Positions 28,840 to 36,512 of a stretch of DNA of 38,969 nt are shown here, in pieces. Source of the DNA: Salegentibacter lacus. Its GTDB lineage: Bacteria; Bacteroidota; Bacteroidia; Flavobacteriales; Flavobacteriaceae. Numbering within the stretch: position 1 is the stretch's first letter; each line of letters opens with the position of its first letter. The notes below the pieces were generated by a model. That model was given only the letters and a program-made list of their open reading frames with translations. It was not told the DNA's origin and did not search any database. Location of the stretch: assembly GCF_020164555.1 (NCBI RefSeq), contig NZ_JAIQZB010000026.1:1-38969 (forward strand), in the 5' to 3' direction. A program made the translations under genes and the position numbers.

Positions 28840-29858
28840 TCGTCTTGCATTTTTCGTGTTTTCAGGAAATACTTAGGATTAACACCATATTTCTCTTTAA
28901 AGATCTTTGAGAAATAACTACGGTTATTCAAACCTATTGAAGTAACAATTTCAGAAATATTCTTTTCGGTGGTCATTAGCATTTCTTTGGCGGCCTCCAG
29001 CTTTTTATGCTGCATATATTTATTCACGGTAAGATCGTAAACATACTTAAAGCCTTCCTGAAGTTTATTCACGTTAGTACCGGCTTCTTTTGCCAAAGCT
29101 TCTACCGTTAAGTTACTTCCTAAATCTCCCTGAATGCGTTTTACTACATAATCTACCTTTTCAATATCAGACTGTCTAAGTATCTGCGGAAGTTTATCGC
29201 CGTCCTCATCATCTTCATATTGGGAAATTTGAATTACAAGCATTTGAAAAGTTTTAGCTTCCAGATATAACGAACGTAAAAACCCGGAAAATTCCTTAGT
29301 ATTAATCTCGTTCATAATATCGGCTGCTTTGATGCTATAATTTCCCTGGTAAAAAAACTGCCTCTCTGCCACCGCATCTTGAAATAACTCTTTTAAGGTA
29401 GGTTCAAGGTCCTGAAAATCGTAGTTACGCCTATGAGCAAAAATCGACCTAATAATTTCTAAACTGGAAACGTGAGTAGCTTCATTGGCTTTAAAATAAA
29501 GTACGTGGCCATTATACCCACTACTGGATACAATTATATTTTGGTAAGCTTTTATTTCATTTACTTTCTCAGAATCCTGAAAAGAATGTCCGGTAGTCCC
29601 GGCTGAGCAAAAAATAAATTTTAGCGGATGTACGGTATTAAGTGCGAAATGAATTTCTACATCCTCATAAAACTTGCAGTTGTAAGTGATAAATCCCATG
29701 CCAGAATCAAAGCTGATTCCCCTAATATACCCTTCCCCAATATGTTCCGGCAGCTCTATAGTATGCTCTCCACTTCCGTTTTGAATCGGGGCATCTAGAC
29801 TTTCAGAAATATCTTGAATAATTTCCTCTACCGGTAAAGTTTTTACATCTATCCTCAT
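28836..29858 (-). CDS. AraC-family transcriptional regulator
   Basis: This 340-residue protein has a C-terminal AraC/XylS DNA-binding domain of about 100 residues. It shows LGSNLTVEALAKEAGTNVNKLQEGFK (first helix-turn-helix), then NISEIVTSIGLNNRSYFSKIFKEKYGVNPKYF (second). The N-terminal 220 residues are not a clear cupin and resemble the effector region of Bacteroidota stand-alone AraC regulators whose ligands are unknown. It reads away from the arsenosugar-type genes across a 619-base gap and converges on the response regulator with a 4-base overlap. It could regulate the locus to its right or be independent; the sequence does not decide. Confidence 0.9.
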   Translation of the reverse strand: MRIDVKTLPVEEIIQDISESLDAPIQNGSGEHTIELPEHIGEGYIRGISFDSGMGFITYNCKFYEDVEIHFALNTVHPLKFIFCSAGTTGHSFQDSEKVNEIKAYQNIIVSSSGYNGHVLYFKANEATHVSSLEIIRSIFAHRRNYDFQDLEPTLKELFQDAVAERQFFYQGNYSIKAADIMNEINTKEFSGFLRSLYLEAKTFQMLVIQISQYEDDEDGDKLPQILRQSDIEKVDYVVKRIQGDLGSNLTVEALAKEAGTNVNKLQEGFKYVYDLTVNKYMQHKKLEAAKEMLMTTEKNISEIVTSIGLNNRSYFSKIFKEKYGVNPKYFLKTRKMQDD

Positions 29859-29977
29859 AAACCTAATTCTTAGGGAAGCCCCTGTAAATCATTTTCTTAT
29901 TCTTTAGCATTCTTGTTAATTCCGTGATTATCAGCAAAATTAACGTGTAATCATTAATGTAAAGATAAAACACTTAG

Positions 29978-29985
29978 CAAACATA
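29978..29985 (-). promoter_or_regulatory. Candidate -7 box (TATGTTTG) for the AraC regulator gene
   Basis: On the minus strand, TATGTTTG fits the Bacteroidota TAnnTTTG box exactly, 119 bases before the regulator ATG. No matching -33 TTTG is seen at normal spacing, so confidence is low. Confidence 0.3.
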
Positions 29986-30215
29986 CAATTAAAAGTCATT
30001 ATCATTTTCATTTTAGATCCACGTTAAGATGATATATATCACACATTCAGTACATATTATAAAGAGCTTAAAATAAGCAATTGCAACCAAAAGCAAATTA
30101 TATGCAGTAACTTTTATTTGAATAGCGGCAAGTAAAACAAATTAAGAATCAGATATTTACATCTTAATAATCACGCCCTTGCCTATCTTGGCCAGGTCCT
30201 AAATACCAACCAACT

Positions 30216-30317
30216 ATGGATCTCATTTATATATTTTTGGGCTTAGAAATTCTGGCTATTCTTGCAGTTTCCGTGTTTTTTGTAAAAAAATTTATTAAAA
30301 CCCTTAGGAGAAAGTAA
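30216..30317 (+). CDS. Possible 33-residue single-span membrane peptide
   Basis: ATG at 30216 opens 33 codons ending in TAA. The product has an N-terminal hydrophobic helix (IYIFLGLEILAILAVSVFFV, residues 4-23) followed by a strongly basic tail (KKFIKTLRRK). This is the classic layout of a small inner-membrane protein with its tail in the cytoplasm. No Shine-Dalgarno site is present, as is usual in this phylum. It lies 160 bases before the peroxidase-like gene on the same strand and could be the first member of that operon. I recognise no family. A chance open frame this short is possible, but the ordered hydrophobic/basic pattern argues for a real gene. Confidence 0.5.
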   Translation: MDLIYIFLGLEILAILAVSVFFVKKFIKTLRRK

Positions 30318-30477
30318 TTTCTATTTCCACCATTTTACCATTCTCTATTTCTAGAAATTTTCAGCTTTAGAATTCTCAAAGCGAAATTTAATACCTGCCA
30401 TTTCCCTTAAAATTGATTGGTCGCGTAAGTATTAATAGATATTTTAGACCAAAATAACTAAAAACCTATCAACTGCT

Positions 30478-30813
30478 ATGGCTAAGACCTATTACAATCC
30501 CGATGATCTAAGAAAATTTGGCAAAATAACCGAGTGGAGCGAAGAATTAGGAAATAAATTTTTTGATTACTACGGAAAAGTTTTCGAAGAAGGCGCACTT
30601 TCTGCCCGGGAAAAATCGCTTATAGCGCTTGCCGTATCCCACGTTGTTAAATGCCCCTATTGCATTGATGCTTATACTAAAGACGGTTTGCAAAGAGGAA
30701 TTACCAAAGAAGAAATGATGGAAGCCGTTCACGCCGGTGCCGCTATTGAAAGTGGAGCAACTCTTGTTCACGGGGTACAAATGATGAATAAATATGATAA
30801 ATTGAGTATGTAA
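30478..30813 (+). CDS. Arsenosugar biosynthesis-associated peroxidase-like protein (AhpD/CMD fold)
   Basis: This 111-residue cytoplasmic protein is of the carboxymuconolactone decarboxylase/AhpD-like type. The active-site region reads LIALAVSHVVKCPYCIDAYT, with the redox pair Cys59 and Cys62 and His55 near it. The family regularly accompanies ArsS in arsenosugar loci and has selenocysteine in some organisms; here both positions are ordinary Cys codons. It probably handles a peroxide, thiol or arsenic redox step, but its reaction is not established. It is the first sizeable gene of the plus-strand series, 67 bases before arsS. The family call is firm because of length, motif and neighbour. Confidence 0.92.
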   Translation: MAKTYYNPDDLRKFGKITEWSEELGNKFFDYYGKVFEEGALSAREKSLIALAVSHVVKCPYCIDAYTKDGLQRGITKEEMMEAVHAGAAIESGATLVHGVQMMNKYDKLSM

Positions 30814-30880
30814 GGTTTCATCTAACTATCTTAACCCTACAAATCATTTTCCCTGAAACAGCACAAAAAGTAATTTTTGC

Positions 30881-31939
30881 ATGGCTTTATTAAAATCTTT
30901 ATCGGCTAGAAAAAACGATCTTTCAAAACCCGAAAACCAACTTGCCTTTTTAAGCAACGGAATTTTTAGAGAGGGAGAACTTCCTCTTTTTAAAGATAAA
31001 ATTGCCGAAACCGGTAATTATCCGTTAAAACCTAAAACACTGGAAATCCTTCAGCTTAATTTAGGATATATGTGCAATCAGGTTTGCTCTCACTGCCACG
31101 TAGACGCCGGGCCAGATCGTAAAGAGATTATGACCAAAGAGACCATGCAACAATGCCTGGAAGTGATTAAAACTACAAAAGCCCACACCTTAGACCTCAC
31201 TGGTGGCGCACCAGAAATGAATCCCAATTTTAGATGGTTTGTAGAAGAAGCATCAAAAGCAGGAATCAAAGATTTTATTGTTCGCTCTAACCTCACCATT
31301 ATTCTGGCTAATAAAAAGTATCACGACCTTCCGGAATTTTTCAAAAAATACAACGTACATATCATTTCCTCCCTTCCGTTTTACAAGAGGGAAAAAACCG
31401 ATAAACAACGTGGCAGCGGAGTTTTTGATAAATCTATAAAAGCTTTGCAAATGCTAAATAAAGTAGGGTACGCGCAGCCAGGAACGAATTTAAAACTGGA
31501 TTTAGCCTATAATCCTGCCGGCGCATTTCTTCCCACCAATCAGGAAGCTATGGAGCACGACTTTAAAACAGCATTAAAAGAAGATTTTGACATAGATTTT
31601 GATCATCTTTTCGCAATTACCAATTTACCAATTAGTCGGTTTCTCGAGTATTTAATCGCTTCAGAAAATTATGAAGATTATATGTACGAACTGGTAAATG
31701 CCTACAATCCCGCTGCGGTTAAAAACGTGATGTGTACCAATACTATTTCGATAAGTTGGGACGGCTGGCTTTATGATTGTGATTTTAACCAGATGCTGGA
31801 TTTAAAAGTAGCCTCGACGGTAAAGCATATTAGCGATTATAACGAAGACCTTTTAAACAATCGTAACATTCTTATTTCCCAACACTGCTATGGCTGCACC
31901 GCAGGGGCCGGAAGTAGTTGCCAGGGCTCTGTCGCTTAA
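30881..31939 (+). CDS. arsS: Radical SAM enzyme ArsS of arsenosugar biosynthesis
   Basis: This 352-residue radical SAM protein has its [4Fe-4S] motif CNQVCSHC (Cys65, Cys69, Cys72) followed by HVDAGPDRK. The Cys-rich C-terminal domain has MCTNTISISWDGWLYDCDFNQ and a final CYGCTAGAGSSC (Cys336, Cys339, Cys347), probably for auxiliary cluster or arsenic binding. ArsS in cyanobacteria joins dimethylated arsenic to the 5'-deoxyadenosyl group of SAM, giving a dimethylarsinoyl-deoxyadenosine, the committed intermediate of arsenosugars. Some homologues are selenoproteins; this one uses Cys throughout. The peroxidase-like gene before it and the CofC-like glycosyltransferase 24 bases after it match the usual set. 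No ArsM gene is next to it. Confidence 0.93.
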   Translation: MALLKSLSARKNDLSKPENQLAFLSNGIFREGELPLFKDKIAETGNYPLKPKTLEILQLNLGYMCNQVCSHCHVDAGPDRKEIMTKETMQQCLEVIKTTKAHTLDLTGGAPEMNPNFRWFVEEASKAGIKDFIVRSNLTIILANKKYHDLPEFFKKYNVHIISSLPFYKREKTDKQRGSGVFDKSIKALQMLNKVGYAQPGTNLKLDLAYNPAGAFLPTNQEAMEHDFKTALKEDFDIDFDHLFAITNLPISRFLEYLIASENYEDYMYELVNAYNPAAVKNVMCTNTISISWDGWLYDCDFNQMLDLKVASTVKHISDYNEDLLNNRNILISQHCYGCTAGAGSSCQGSVA

Positions 31940-31963
31940 TTTTTTAACTAAGAATTTTCAGTT

Positions 31964-32602
31964 TTGAAACCTACTGATACTTTATTAATGATTTTTACCA
32001 AAAATCCTGAATTAGGGAAGGTAAAAACCCGTTTGGCAAAATCTATCGGAGATAAAGCCGCGCTTAATATTTATAAGTTCCTGCTTTCTCATACGGTTTC
32101 GGTCACTAAAAACCTTAAGGTAGAAAAAAGAGTGTATTATTCTGATAAGATTCCGGAAAACGACCTTTGGCCTTCTGAAGCATTCAGTAAAAAACTACAG
32201 TTTGGCGGAAACTTAGGTGAAAAGATGAAAAATGCATTTTCCGAAGCTTTCCAAAGCGATTATAAGCGGGTAATTATTATTGGTAGTGATTTGCTGGATT
32301 TGTCACAACAAGATCTGGAAAATGCCTTTTTAGAGTTAGAAAAGAATGATGTAGTAATAGGCCCGGCAGAAGATGGCGGTTATTATTTATTAGGAATGAA
32401 ATCCTTAAATTCGGAAGTATTTAAAAATAAAGCCTGGAGCACAAGTTCTGTGCTATCGCACACTCTAAAAGATTTAGAAGGCAAAAAAATAAAAATCCTG
32501 GAAACTCGAAACGATATAGATGAAATTCAGGATATTGAAGAAAACAGCATTTTAAAAAAATTCATAGAATCAAGAACCCTGGGGCAATCCCACGAGAGGT
32601 GA
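31964..32602 (+). CDS. CofC-like (DUF2064/TIGR04282-type) arsenosugar glycosyltransferase
   Basis: This 212-residue soluble GT-A-fold protein has the nucleotide-sugar-like opening LLMIFTKNPELGKVKTRLA, the central VIIIGSDLLDLS and a VIGPAEDGGYYLLGM loop. These mark the DUF2064 group named for its presence beside ArsS. It probably transfers or activates the ribosyl or glyceryl part of an arsenosugar, but this is not proved. I use the TTG start at 31964, which keeps the residues ahead of the beta-strand; an ATG at 31988 would begin inside it. The last ten residues (RTLGQSHER) run into repeat-like DNA and may be an acquired tail. Confidence 0.88.
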   Translation: MKPTDTLLMIFTKNPELGKVKTRLAKSIGDKAALNIYKFLLSHTVSVTKNLKVEKRVYYSDKIPENDLWPSEAFSKKLQFGGNLGEKMKNAFSEAFQSDYKRVIIIGSDLLDLSQQDLENAFLELEKNDVVIGPAEDGGYYLLGMKSLNSEVFKNKAWSTSSVLSHTLKDLEGKKIKILETRNDIDEIQDIEENSILKKFIESRTLGQSHER

Positions 32603-32661
32603 ACGGGAAAACTATTCTATAATTTCGAGGCAAGCCCACCTGAATGATTCGGACAGGCCTC
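32581..32661. repeat. Possible REP-like remnant between the glycosyltransferase and phosphorylase genes
   Basis: GGGGCAATCCCAC (32581-32593) and GAGGCAAGCCCAC (32627-32639) match at 11 of 13 bases, and GCCTC (32657-32661) can pair with GAGGC (32627-32631). The first copy overlaps the end of the glycosyltransferase gene. This resembles decayed REP-type elements of Flavobacteriia; whether it is repeated elsewhere cannot be told from this window. Confidence 0.4.
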
Positions 32662-32694
32662 AGACAAAATAAACCCTCAAAGTGGAATAAAATT

Positions 32695-33507
32695 ATGATA
32701 AAAAAATTAAACGAAACTACAGATTACCTTATTTCCAAAGGTTTCGATACACCTGAAATAGGAATTATTCTGGGCACCGGATTAGGCAATCTGGTAGATG
32801 ACATAAAGATTGAAGCTGAAGTTAGTTACAATCATATCCCTCATTTTCCCACGGCAACGGTAGAATTTCATAAGGGGAAACTCATTTTTGGAACTTTGGA
32901 AGAAAAAAAAGTGATGGTCATGCAGGGACGTTTTCATTTTTACGAAGGTTACAGCCTTAGTGAAGTGACTTATCCAGTTCGGGTTATGGAAAAACTGGGC
33001 GTAAAAAAATTACTGGTAAGCAATGCTTCGGGATCCATCAACCTCGATTATAAAAAAGGAGAATTAATGCTTATCGACGATCATATTAATCTGTTGGGAG
33101 ACTCCCCGCTCGCATTCGCTGGTGTCGAAAAATTAGGCGAACGCTTTGTAGATATGAGCCGGCCCTACGATACGGAAATCAATGAAATCCTCCAGGAGTC
33201 AGCCAAAAAAAATAATATTATCTTACATAAAGGTGTCTACGCTTCAGTACTGGGACCTCAACTGGAAACCCGTGCAGAATACAGAATGTTAAAGATTTTT
33301 GGTGCCGATGCGGTGGGAATGAGCACTGTACCGGAGGTGATTGTAGCCAATCAGTTAGGGCTCCCGGTTTCGGCCATATCTGTGATTACAGATGAAGGTG
33401 ACCCCGATAATCTGAAACCTGTAGATATCAGTGAAATTATCGCGATGGCCGCAAAAGCAGAACCAAATATGATTAAGCTTTTCAAGGAAGTTGTAAAGTC
33501 TATTTAA
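32695..33507 (+). CDS. Purine nucleoside phosphorylase (trimeric PNP-I type)
   Basis: This 270-residue enzyme splits purine nucleosides with phosphate to free base and ribose-1-phosphate. I start at ATG 32695 (MIKKLNETTDYL); an ATG at 32644 would add 17 residues encoded by repeat-like DNA. Family marks are GIILGTGLGNL (23-33), VMQGRFHFYEGY (75-86), NASGSIN (110-116), YASVLGPQLETRAEYR (182-197, Glu191 a purine-contact residue) and GADAVGMSTVPE (203-214). The base-selecting position, Asn243 in human PNP, appears to be Asp233 here (VITDEG), which in human PNP favours 6-aminopurines. In this operon it may remove adenine from the ArsS product. It could alternatively be ordinary purine salvage carried along. 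Confidence 0.93.
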   Translation: MIKKLNETTDYLISKGFDTPEIGIILGTGLGNLVDDIKIEAEVSYNHIPHFPTATVEFHKGKLIFGTLEEKKVMVMQGRFHFYEGYSLSEVTYPVRVMEKLGVKKLLVSNASGSINLDYKKGELMLIDDHINLLGDSPLAFAGVEKLGERFVDMSRPYDTEINEILQESAKKNNIILHKGVYASVLGPQLETRAEYRMLKIFGADAVGMSTVPEVIVANQLGLPVSAISVITDEGDPDNLKPVDISEIIAMAAKAEPNMIKLFKEVVKSI

Positions 33508-33513
33508 GCAGAT

Positions 33514-34800
33514 ATGGAACACATCACTATCATAGGTAATGGAATTGCTGGAATTACCTGTGCGCGGCATATCAGGAAGAATTCCGACGCAAAAATTACT
33601 GTGATTTCTGCCGAAAGCGAGTATTTCTTTTCCCGCACTGCCCTAATGTATGTGTATATGGGCCATATGAAATGGAACCATTTAAAACCTTACGAAGACT
33701 GGTTTTGGGAAAAAAACCGCATTAAACTAAAAAAAGCCTGGGTTGATAAAATAGATTTTAAAGAAAAAACACTTCATTTCTCTTCCGAAGAAACTATGGA
33801 TTACGATAAACTGGTATTGGCAACAGGTTCGGTTTATAATAAATTCGGTTGGGAAGGCCAGGATTTAAAAGGCGTACAGGGACTGGTTTCTAAACAAGAT
33901 TTGGAACTGCTGGAAGAAAACACCCAAAACTGTAAAAGAGCCGTAATTATTGGCGGTGGACTAATAGGTGTGGAACTCGCCGAAATGCTTAAAACCCGAA
34001 ATATCGATGTCACTTTTCTAATTCGTGAAGAAGCTTTCTGGCACAATATGTTACCGCTGCAGGATGCCAAAATGATTTCGGAACATATCAAATCTCACGG
34101 CGTAGACCTTCGGCACGAGACAGAACTCGATAAAATTATTGGCGATGAAAATAGGAGGGTAAAATCTGTTATCACAAATTCCGGAGAAAAAATCGAATGC
34201 CAGCTGGTGGGGCTTTGCACCGGCGTTAGACCTAATATAGACTTTCTAAAAAATTCTGAATTAGAAACCGATAAAGGAATTTTAGTAGACGAATTTCTGC
34301 AAACCAACATAGAAGATGTTTACGCGATTGGCGATTGCGCACAACTGAAGCAACCTCCGGCACATCGAAGACCTATTGAAGCAGTTTGGTATGCAGGCAG
34401 GATGATGGGCGAAACCCTTGCCCAAACCTTAACCGGAAATGCGATGAAATACAAACCGGGCAACTGGTTTAATTCGGCTAAATTCTTTGATATTGAATAC
34501 CAGACTTACGGGCAGGTTTCAGCAAAACCAGGTGAGAATGAAATGCATTTTCACTGGCAGCACCAAGACAATTCAAAAGCCATCACCATCGCTTTTGAAC
34601 CAAATTCCAATAAGTTCCTAGGAATAAACACTTTAGGAATTAGGATGCGCCACCCGGTTTTTGATCATTGGCTTAATGAAGACCGAAAAATAGATCACGT
34701 GCTTGCCAATCTCAAACAAGCCAATTTTGACCCAGAGTTTTACACTCACTACGAAAAGGAGATTTTTAAAAGTTTTAAAGAGAATTTACAGAAGTTTTGA
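33514..34800 (+). CDS. FAD/NAD(P)-dependent pyridine nucleotide-disulfide-type oxidoreductase
   Basis: This 428-residue flavoprotein has two dinucleotide folds: an FAD fold at the N-terminus (IIGNGIAGITCARH, 6-19) and an NAD(P) fold (AVIIGGGLIGVELAEML, 143-159). A second FAD-contact motif reads DVYAIGDCAQL (268-278). The layout matches rubredoxin- or ferredoxin-reductase-like and NirB-like reductases without a redox-active CxxC pair. It begins 6 bases after the phosphorylase stop and precedes the membrane iron-sulfur protein, so the pair probably forms an electron-transfer unit, perhaps supplying reducing power to ArsS or handling arsenic redox. The partner and substrate are inferred from position only. 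Confidence 0.88.
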   Translation: MEHITIIGNGIAGITCARHIRKNSDAKITVISAESEYFFSRTALMYVYMGHMKWNHLKPYEDWFWEKNRIKLKKAWVDKIDFKEKTLHFSSEETMDYDKLVLATGSVYNKFGWEGQDLKGVQGLVSKQDLELLEENTQNCKRAVIIGGGLIGVELAEMLKTRNIDVTFLIREEAFWHNMLPLQDAKMISEHIKSHGVDLRHETELDKIIGDENRRVKSVITNSGEKIECQLVGLCTGVRPNIDFLKNSELETDKGILVDEFLQTNIEDVYAIGDCAQLKQPPAHRRPIEAVWYAGRMMGETLAQTLTGNAMKYKPGNWFNSAKFFDIEYQTYGQVSAKPGENEMHFHWQHQDNSKAITIAFEPNSNKFLGINTLGIRMRHPVFDHWLNEDRKIDHVLANLKQANFDPEFYTHYEKEIFKSFKENLQKF

Positions 34801-34843
34801 TTGAATATGCAGTTTTAAAAATTTAGAATTACTTGAAAAATAT

Positions 34844-34912
34844 ACCTACAAGGTCGCAAAGACCTTGCAGGAAAGCAAGGAGCTCCTGCAAGGTTTTCAA
34901 AACCTTGTAGGT
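34844..34912. repeat. Nested palindromic REP-like repeat
   Basis: The outer arms ACCTACAAGGT (34844-34854) and ACCTTGTAGGT (34902-34912) are exact inverted repeats of 11 bases. The inner arms ACCTTGCAGG (34862-34871) and CCTGCAAGGT (34885-34894) are exact over 10 bases. The four units are variants of one another. The element can fold as two side-by-side or one long hairpin between two genes of the operon, as in REP/BIME elements, and could modulate readthrough. Confidence 0.85.
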
Positions 34913-34928
34913 GTGAAAATCAAAATAT

Positions 34929-36512
34929 ATGAGCAAACTAGAACACAATATGTCCCTCACGGGAGAGGCACCGGCAAAACTTTCTACCACGCAAAAACTT
35001 GCCAGCGGTATCGGCTTACTTGGTTTATTTATTCTGGTACTTGCCCTGGCGAATGTAAATTTCCCGAATAAAACCTTGTTTTTAAGTCTGTCTTTAGGCT
35101 TAATCGCGATGGGAACAGTGATTTTTGCAAACGATCTCTATTTAGGGAAACACGAAGGAATAAAAAATGATGGGGTTTGGTTTAAATCGCTTACCGGCCG
35201 CGGATTTTGGGCCTGGATTCTGGGAATTACCCTAACGCTTTTTTATATAGTCTTATATTGGTATCCGCAATATTTAGGCTTGAATGCCGATGGCGCCAAT
35301 ACAGGAATCGTCTCTTTATTCGATCCTTTAAGCCACCTTATTAGCGGAAATCCAGCCAGCCAGTGGTTTGTTTACGGAACGCTTTACACTTTGGCCATTC
35401 TTATTTTTGGCTATAAATTTATCCTGAAATATCGGAATAATCGTTACGAGATAATTCGTACATTTTCGGTTATGTTCTTTCAATTGGGTTTCGCATTTCT
35501 AATCCCGGAAATTTTAATTCGGCTTAACCAACCATATTACAATCCTGCCAATATCTGGCCGCTTAACTACGATCTGTTTACCGATTATAAGATAAACGAA
35601 TTCCTTTCTGCAGGGAATATTGGGGTAATTATGCTGGCTTTTGGATTGATTTCGATTTTTGTGATCACCCCCATATTAACTTATAAATACGGAAAACGCT
35701 GGTATTGCAGCTGGGTTTGTGGCTGCGGCGGACTCGCAGAAACCGCCGGAGATCCTTACCGACATCTTTCGAATAAATCACAATATGCCTGGAAGATTGA
35801 GCGCTGGGTAATTCACAGCGTCTTGGTCTTTGTTACGGTAATGACGATCGCGGTTTTATATTCCTTTTTAGGCGATAGTGCTAATGATTTCTGGCTAACC
35901 AAAGATCTGTTTCTCTGGGGAACTGCCGGTTTTCTCACTTTGCTTTTCGCCGTAATTATGATTTTTAAACGCAAAGAATTGGCTAAAGATGCTAAATATG
36001 GTGCCATTGGTTATTTGGTGATAATTTTGACTATCATTGGTATTAATTATTTAAGCGGAAACGGGAATATTTTCTTCTTTGCCGGTTACCAACTGCGGGA
36101 ATGGTATGGCTTTTTGATTGGTGCTGTATTTTCCGGGGTAATTGGAGTTGGATTTTACCCGATTTTTGGTAGCAGGGTTTGGTGCCGATACGGTTGCCCT
36201 ATGGCGGCAGTTTTAGGAATGCAGCAACGACTTTTTTCAAAGTTTAGAATTACTACTAACGGCGGACAATGTATCTCTTGCGGAAATTGCTCTACGTATT
36301 GCGAAATGGGTATCGATGTTCGCGCCTATGCCCAAAGAGGTGAAAACATTGTTCGTTCCAGTTGTGTTGGCTGCGGAATCTGCTCGGCTGTCTGTCCTCG
36401 TGGCGTACTAAAACTTGAAAATGATAATTTAGGCGGAAGAATAAATTCTGAAGAAGTTCTTTTAGGAAATGATGTTGATTTAATGGATTTGGTAAACCAG
36501 AAATCGAAGTAA
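34929..36512 (+). CDS. Membrane-bound 4Fe-4S electron-transfer protein (NapH/CcoG-like)
   Basis: This 527-residue polytopic membrane protein has about ten hydrophobic segments. Cytoplasmic-side cysteine motifs are WYCSWVCGCGG (Cys260, Cys264, Cys266) and WCRYGCP (Cys419, Cys423), as in NapH- and NosR-like proteins. It ends in a two-cluster ferredoxin domain: CISCGNCSTYC (Cys448, 451, 454, 458) and CVGCGICSAVC (Cys479, 482, 485, 489). Such proteins pass electrons between the quinone pool and soluble partners. Placed after the FAD reductase, it probably couples that enzyme to the membrane. It is separated from it by the palindromic repeat and ends in a TAATG overlap with the next gene. Its role in arsenic chemistry is inferred. 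Confidence 0.9.
   Translation: MSKLEHNMSLTGEAPAKLSTTQKLASGIGLLGLFILVLALANVNFPNKTLFLSLSLGLIAMGTVIFANDLYLGKHEGIKNDGVWFKSLTGRGFWAWILGITLTLFYIVLYWYPQYLGLNADGANTGIVSLFDPLSHLISGNPASQWFVYGTLYTLAILIFGYKFILKYRNNRYEIIRTFSVMFFQLGFAFLIPEILIRLNQPYYNPANIWPLNYDLFTDYKINEFLSAGNIGVIMLAFGLISIFVITPILTYKYGKRWYCSWVCGCGGLAETAGDPYRHLSNKSQYAWKIERWVIHSVLVFVTVMTIAVLYSFLGDSANDFWLTKDLFLWGTAGFLTLLFAVIMIFKRKELAKDAKYGAIGYLVIILTIIGINYLSGNGNIFFFAGYQLREWYGFLIGAVFSGVIGVGFYPIFGSRVWCRYGCPMAAVLGMQQRLFSKFRITTNGGQCISCGNCSTYCEMGIDVRAYAQRGENIVRSSCVGCGICSAVCPRGVLKLENDNLGGRINSEEVLLGNDVDLMDLVNQKSK

Larger units (their letters stand above)
29859..30477. other. 619-base divergent intergenic region
   Basis: This stretch separates the AraC regulator from the arsenosugar-type operon. 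It holds a possible 33-codon gene at 30216-30317 and one exact -7-type box on the minus strand. I see no tRNA, no strong terminator and no long open frame. It should contain the promoter for the plus-strand operon, but I cannot place it with confidence. Confidence 0.4.

Noticed and set aside
30547-30780. 77-residue minus-strand open frame opposite the peroxidase-like gene
   Set aside because: The plus-strand frame carries the clear AhpD-like CPYC motif; the minus frame shows nothing recognisable.
30881-31939. Possible selenoprotein form of ArsS or its peroxidase-like neighbour
   Set aside because: All key positions are ordinary Cys codons, no in-frame TGA is found, and no SECIS-like hairpin is needed to explain the genes.
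34844-34912. CRISPR-like array
   Set aside because: Only two nested inverted pairs are present, with no regular direct repeats or spacers, and no cas genes are in the window.
34865-35071. 68-residue plus-strand frame starting inside the palindromic repeat
   Set aside because: It runs through the repeat and overlaps the start of the iron-sulfur protein in another frame, without its own features.
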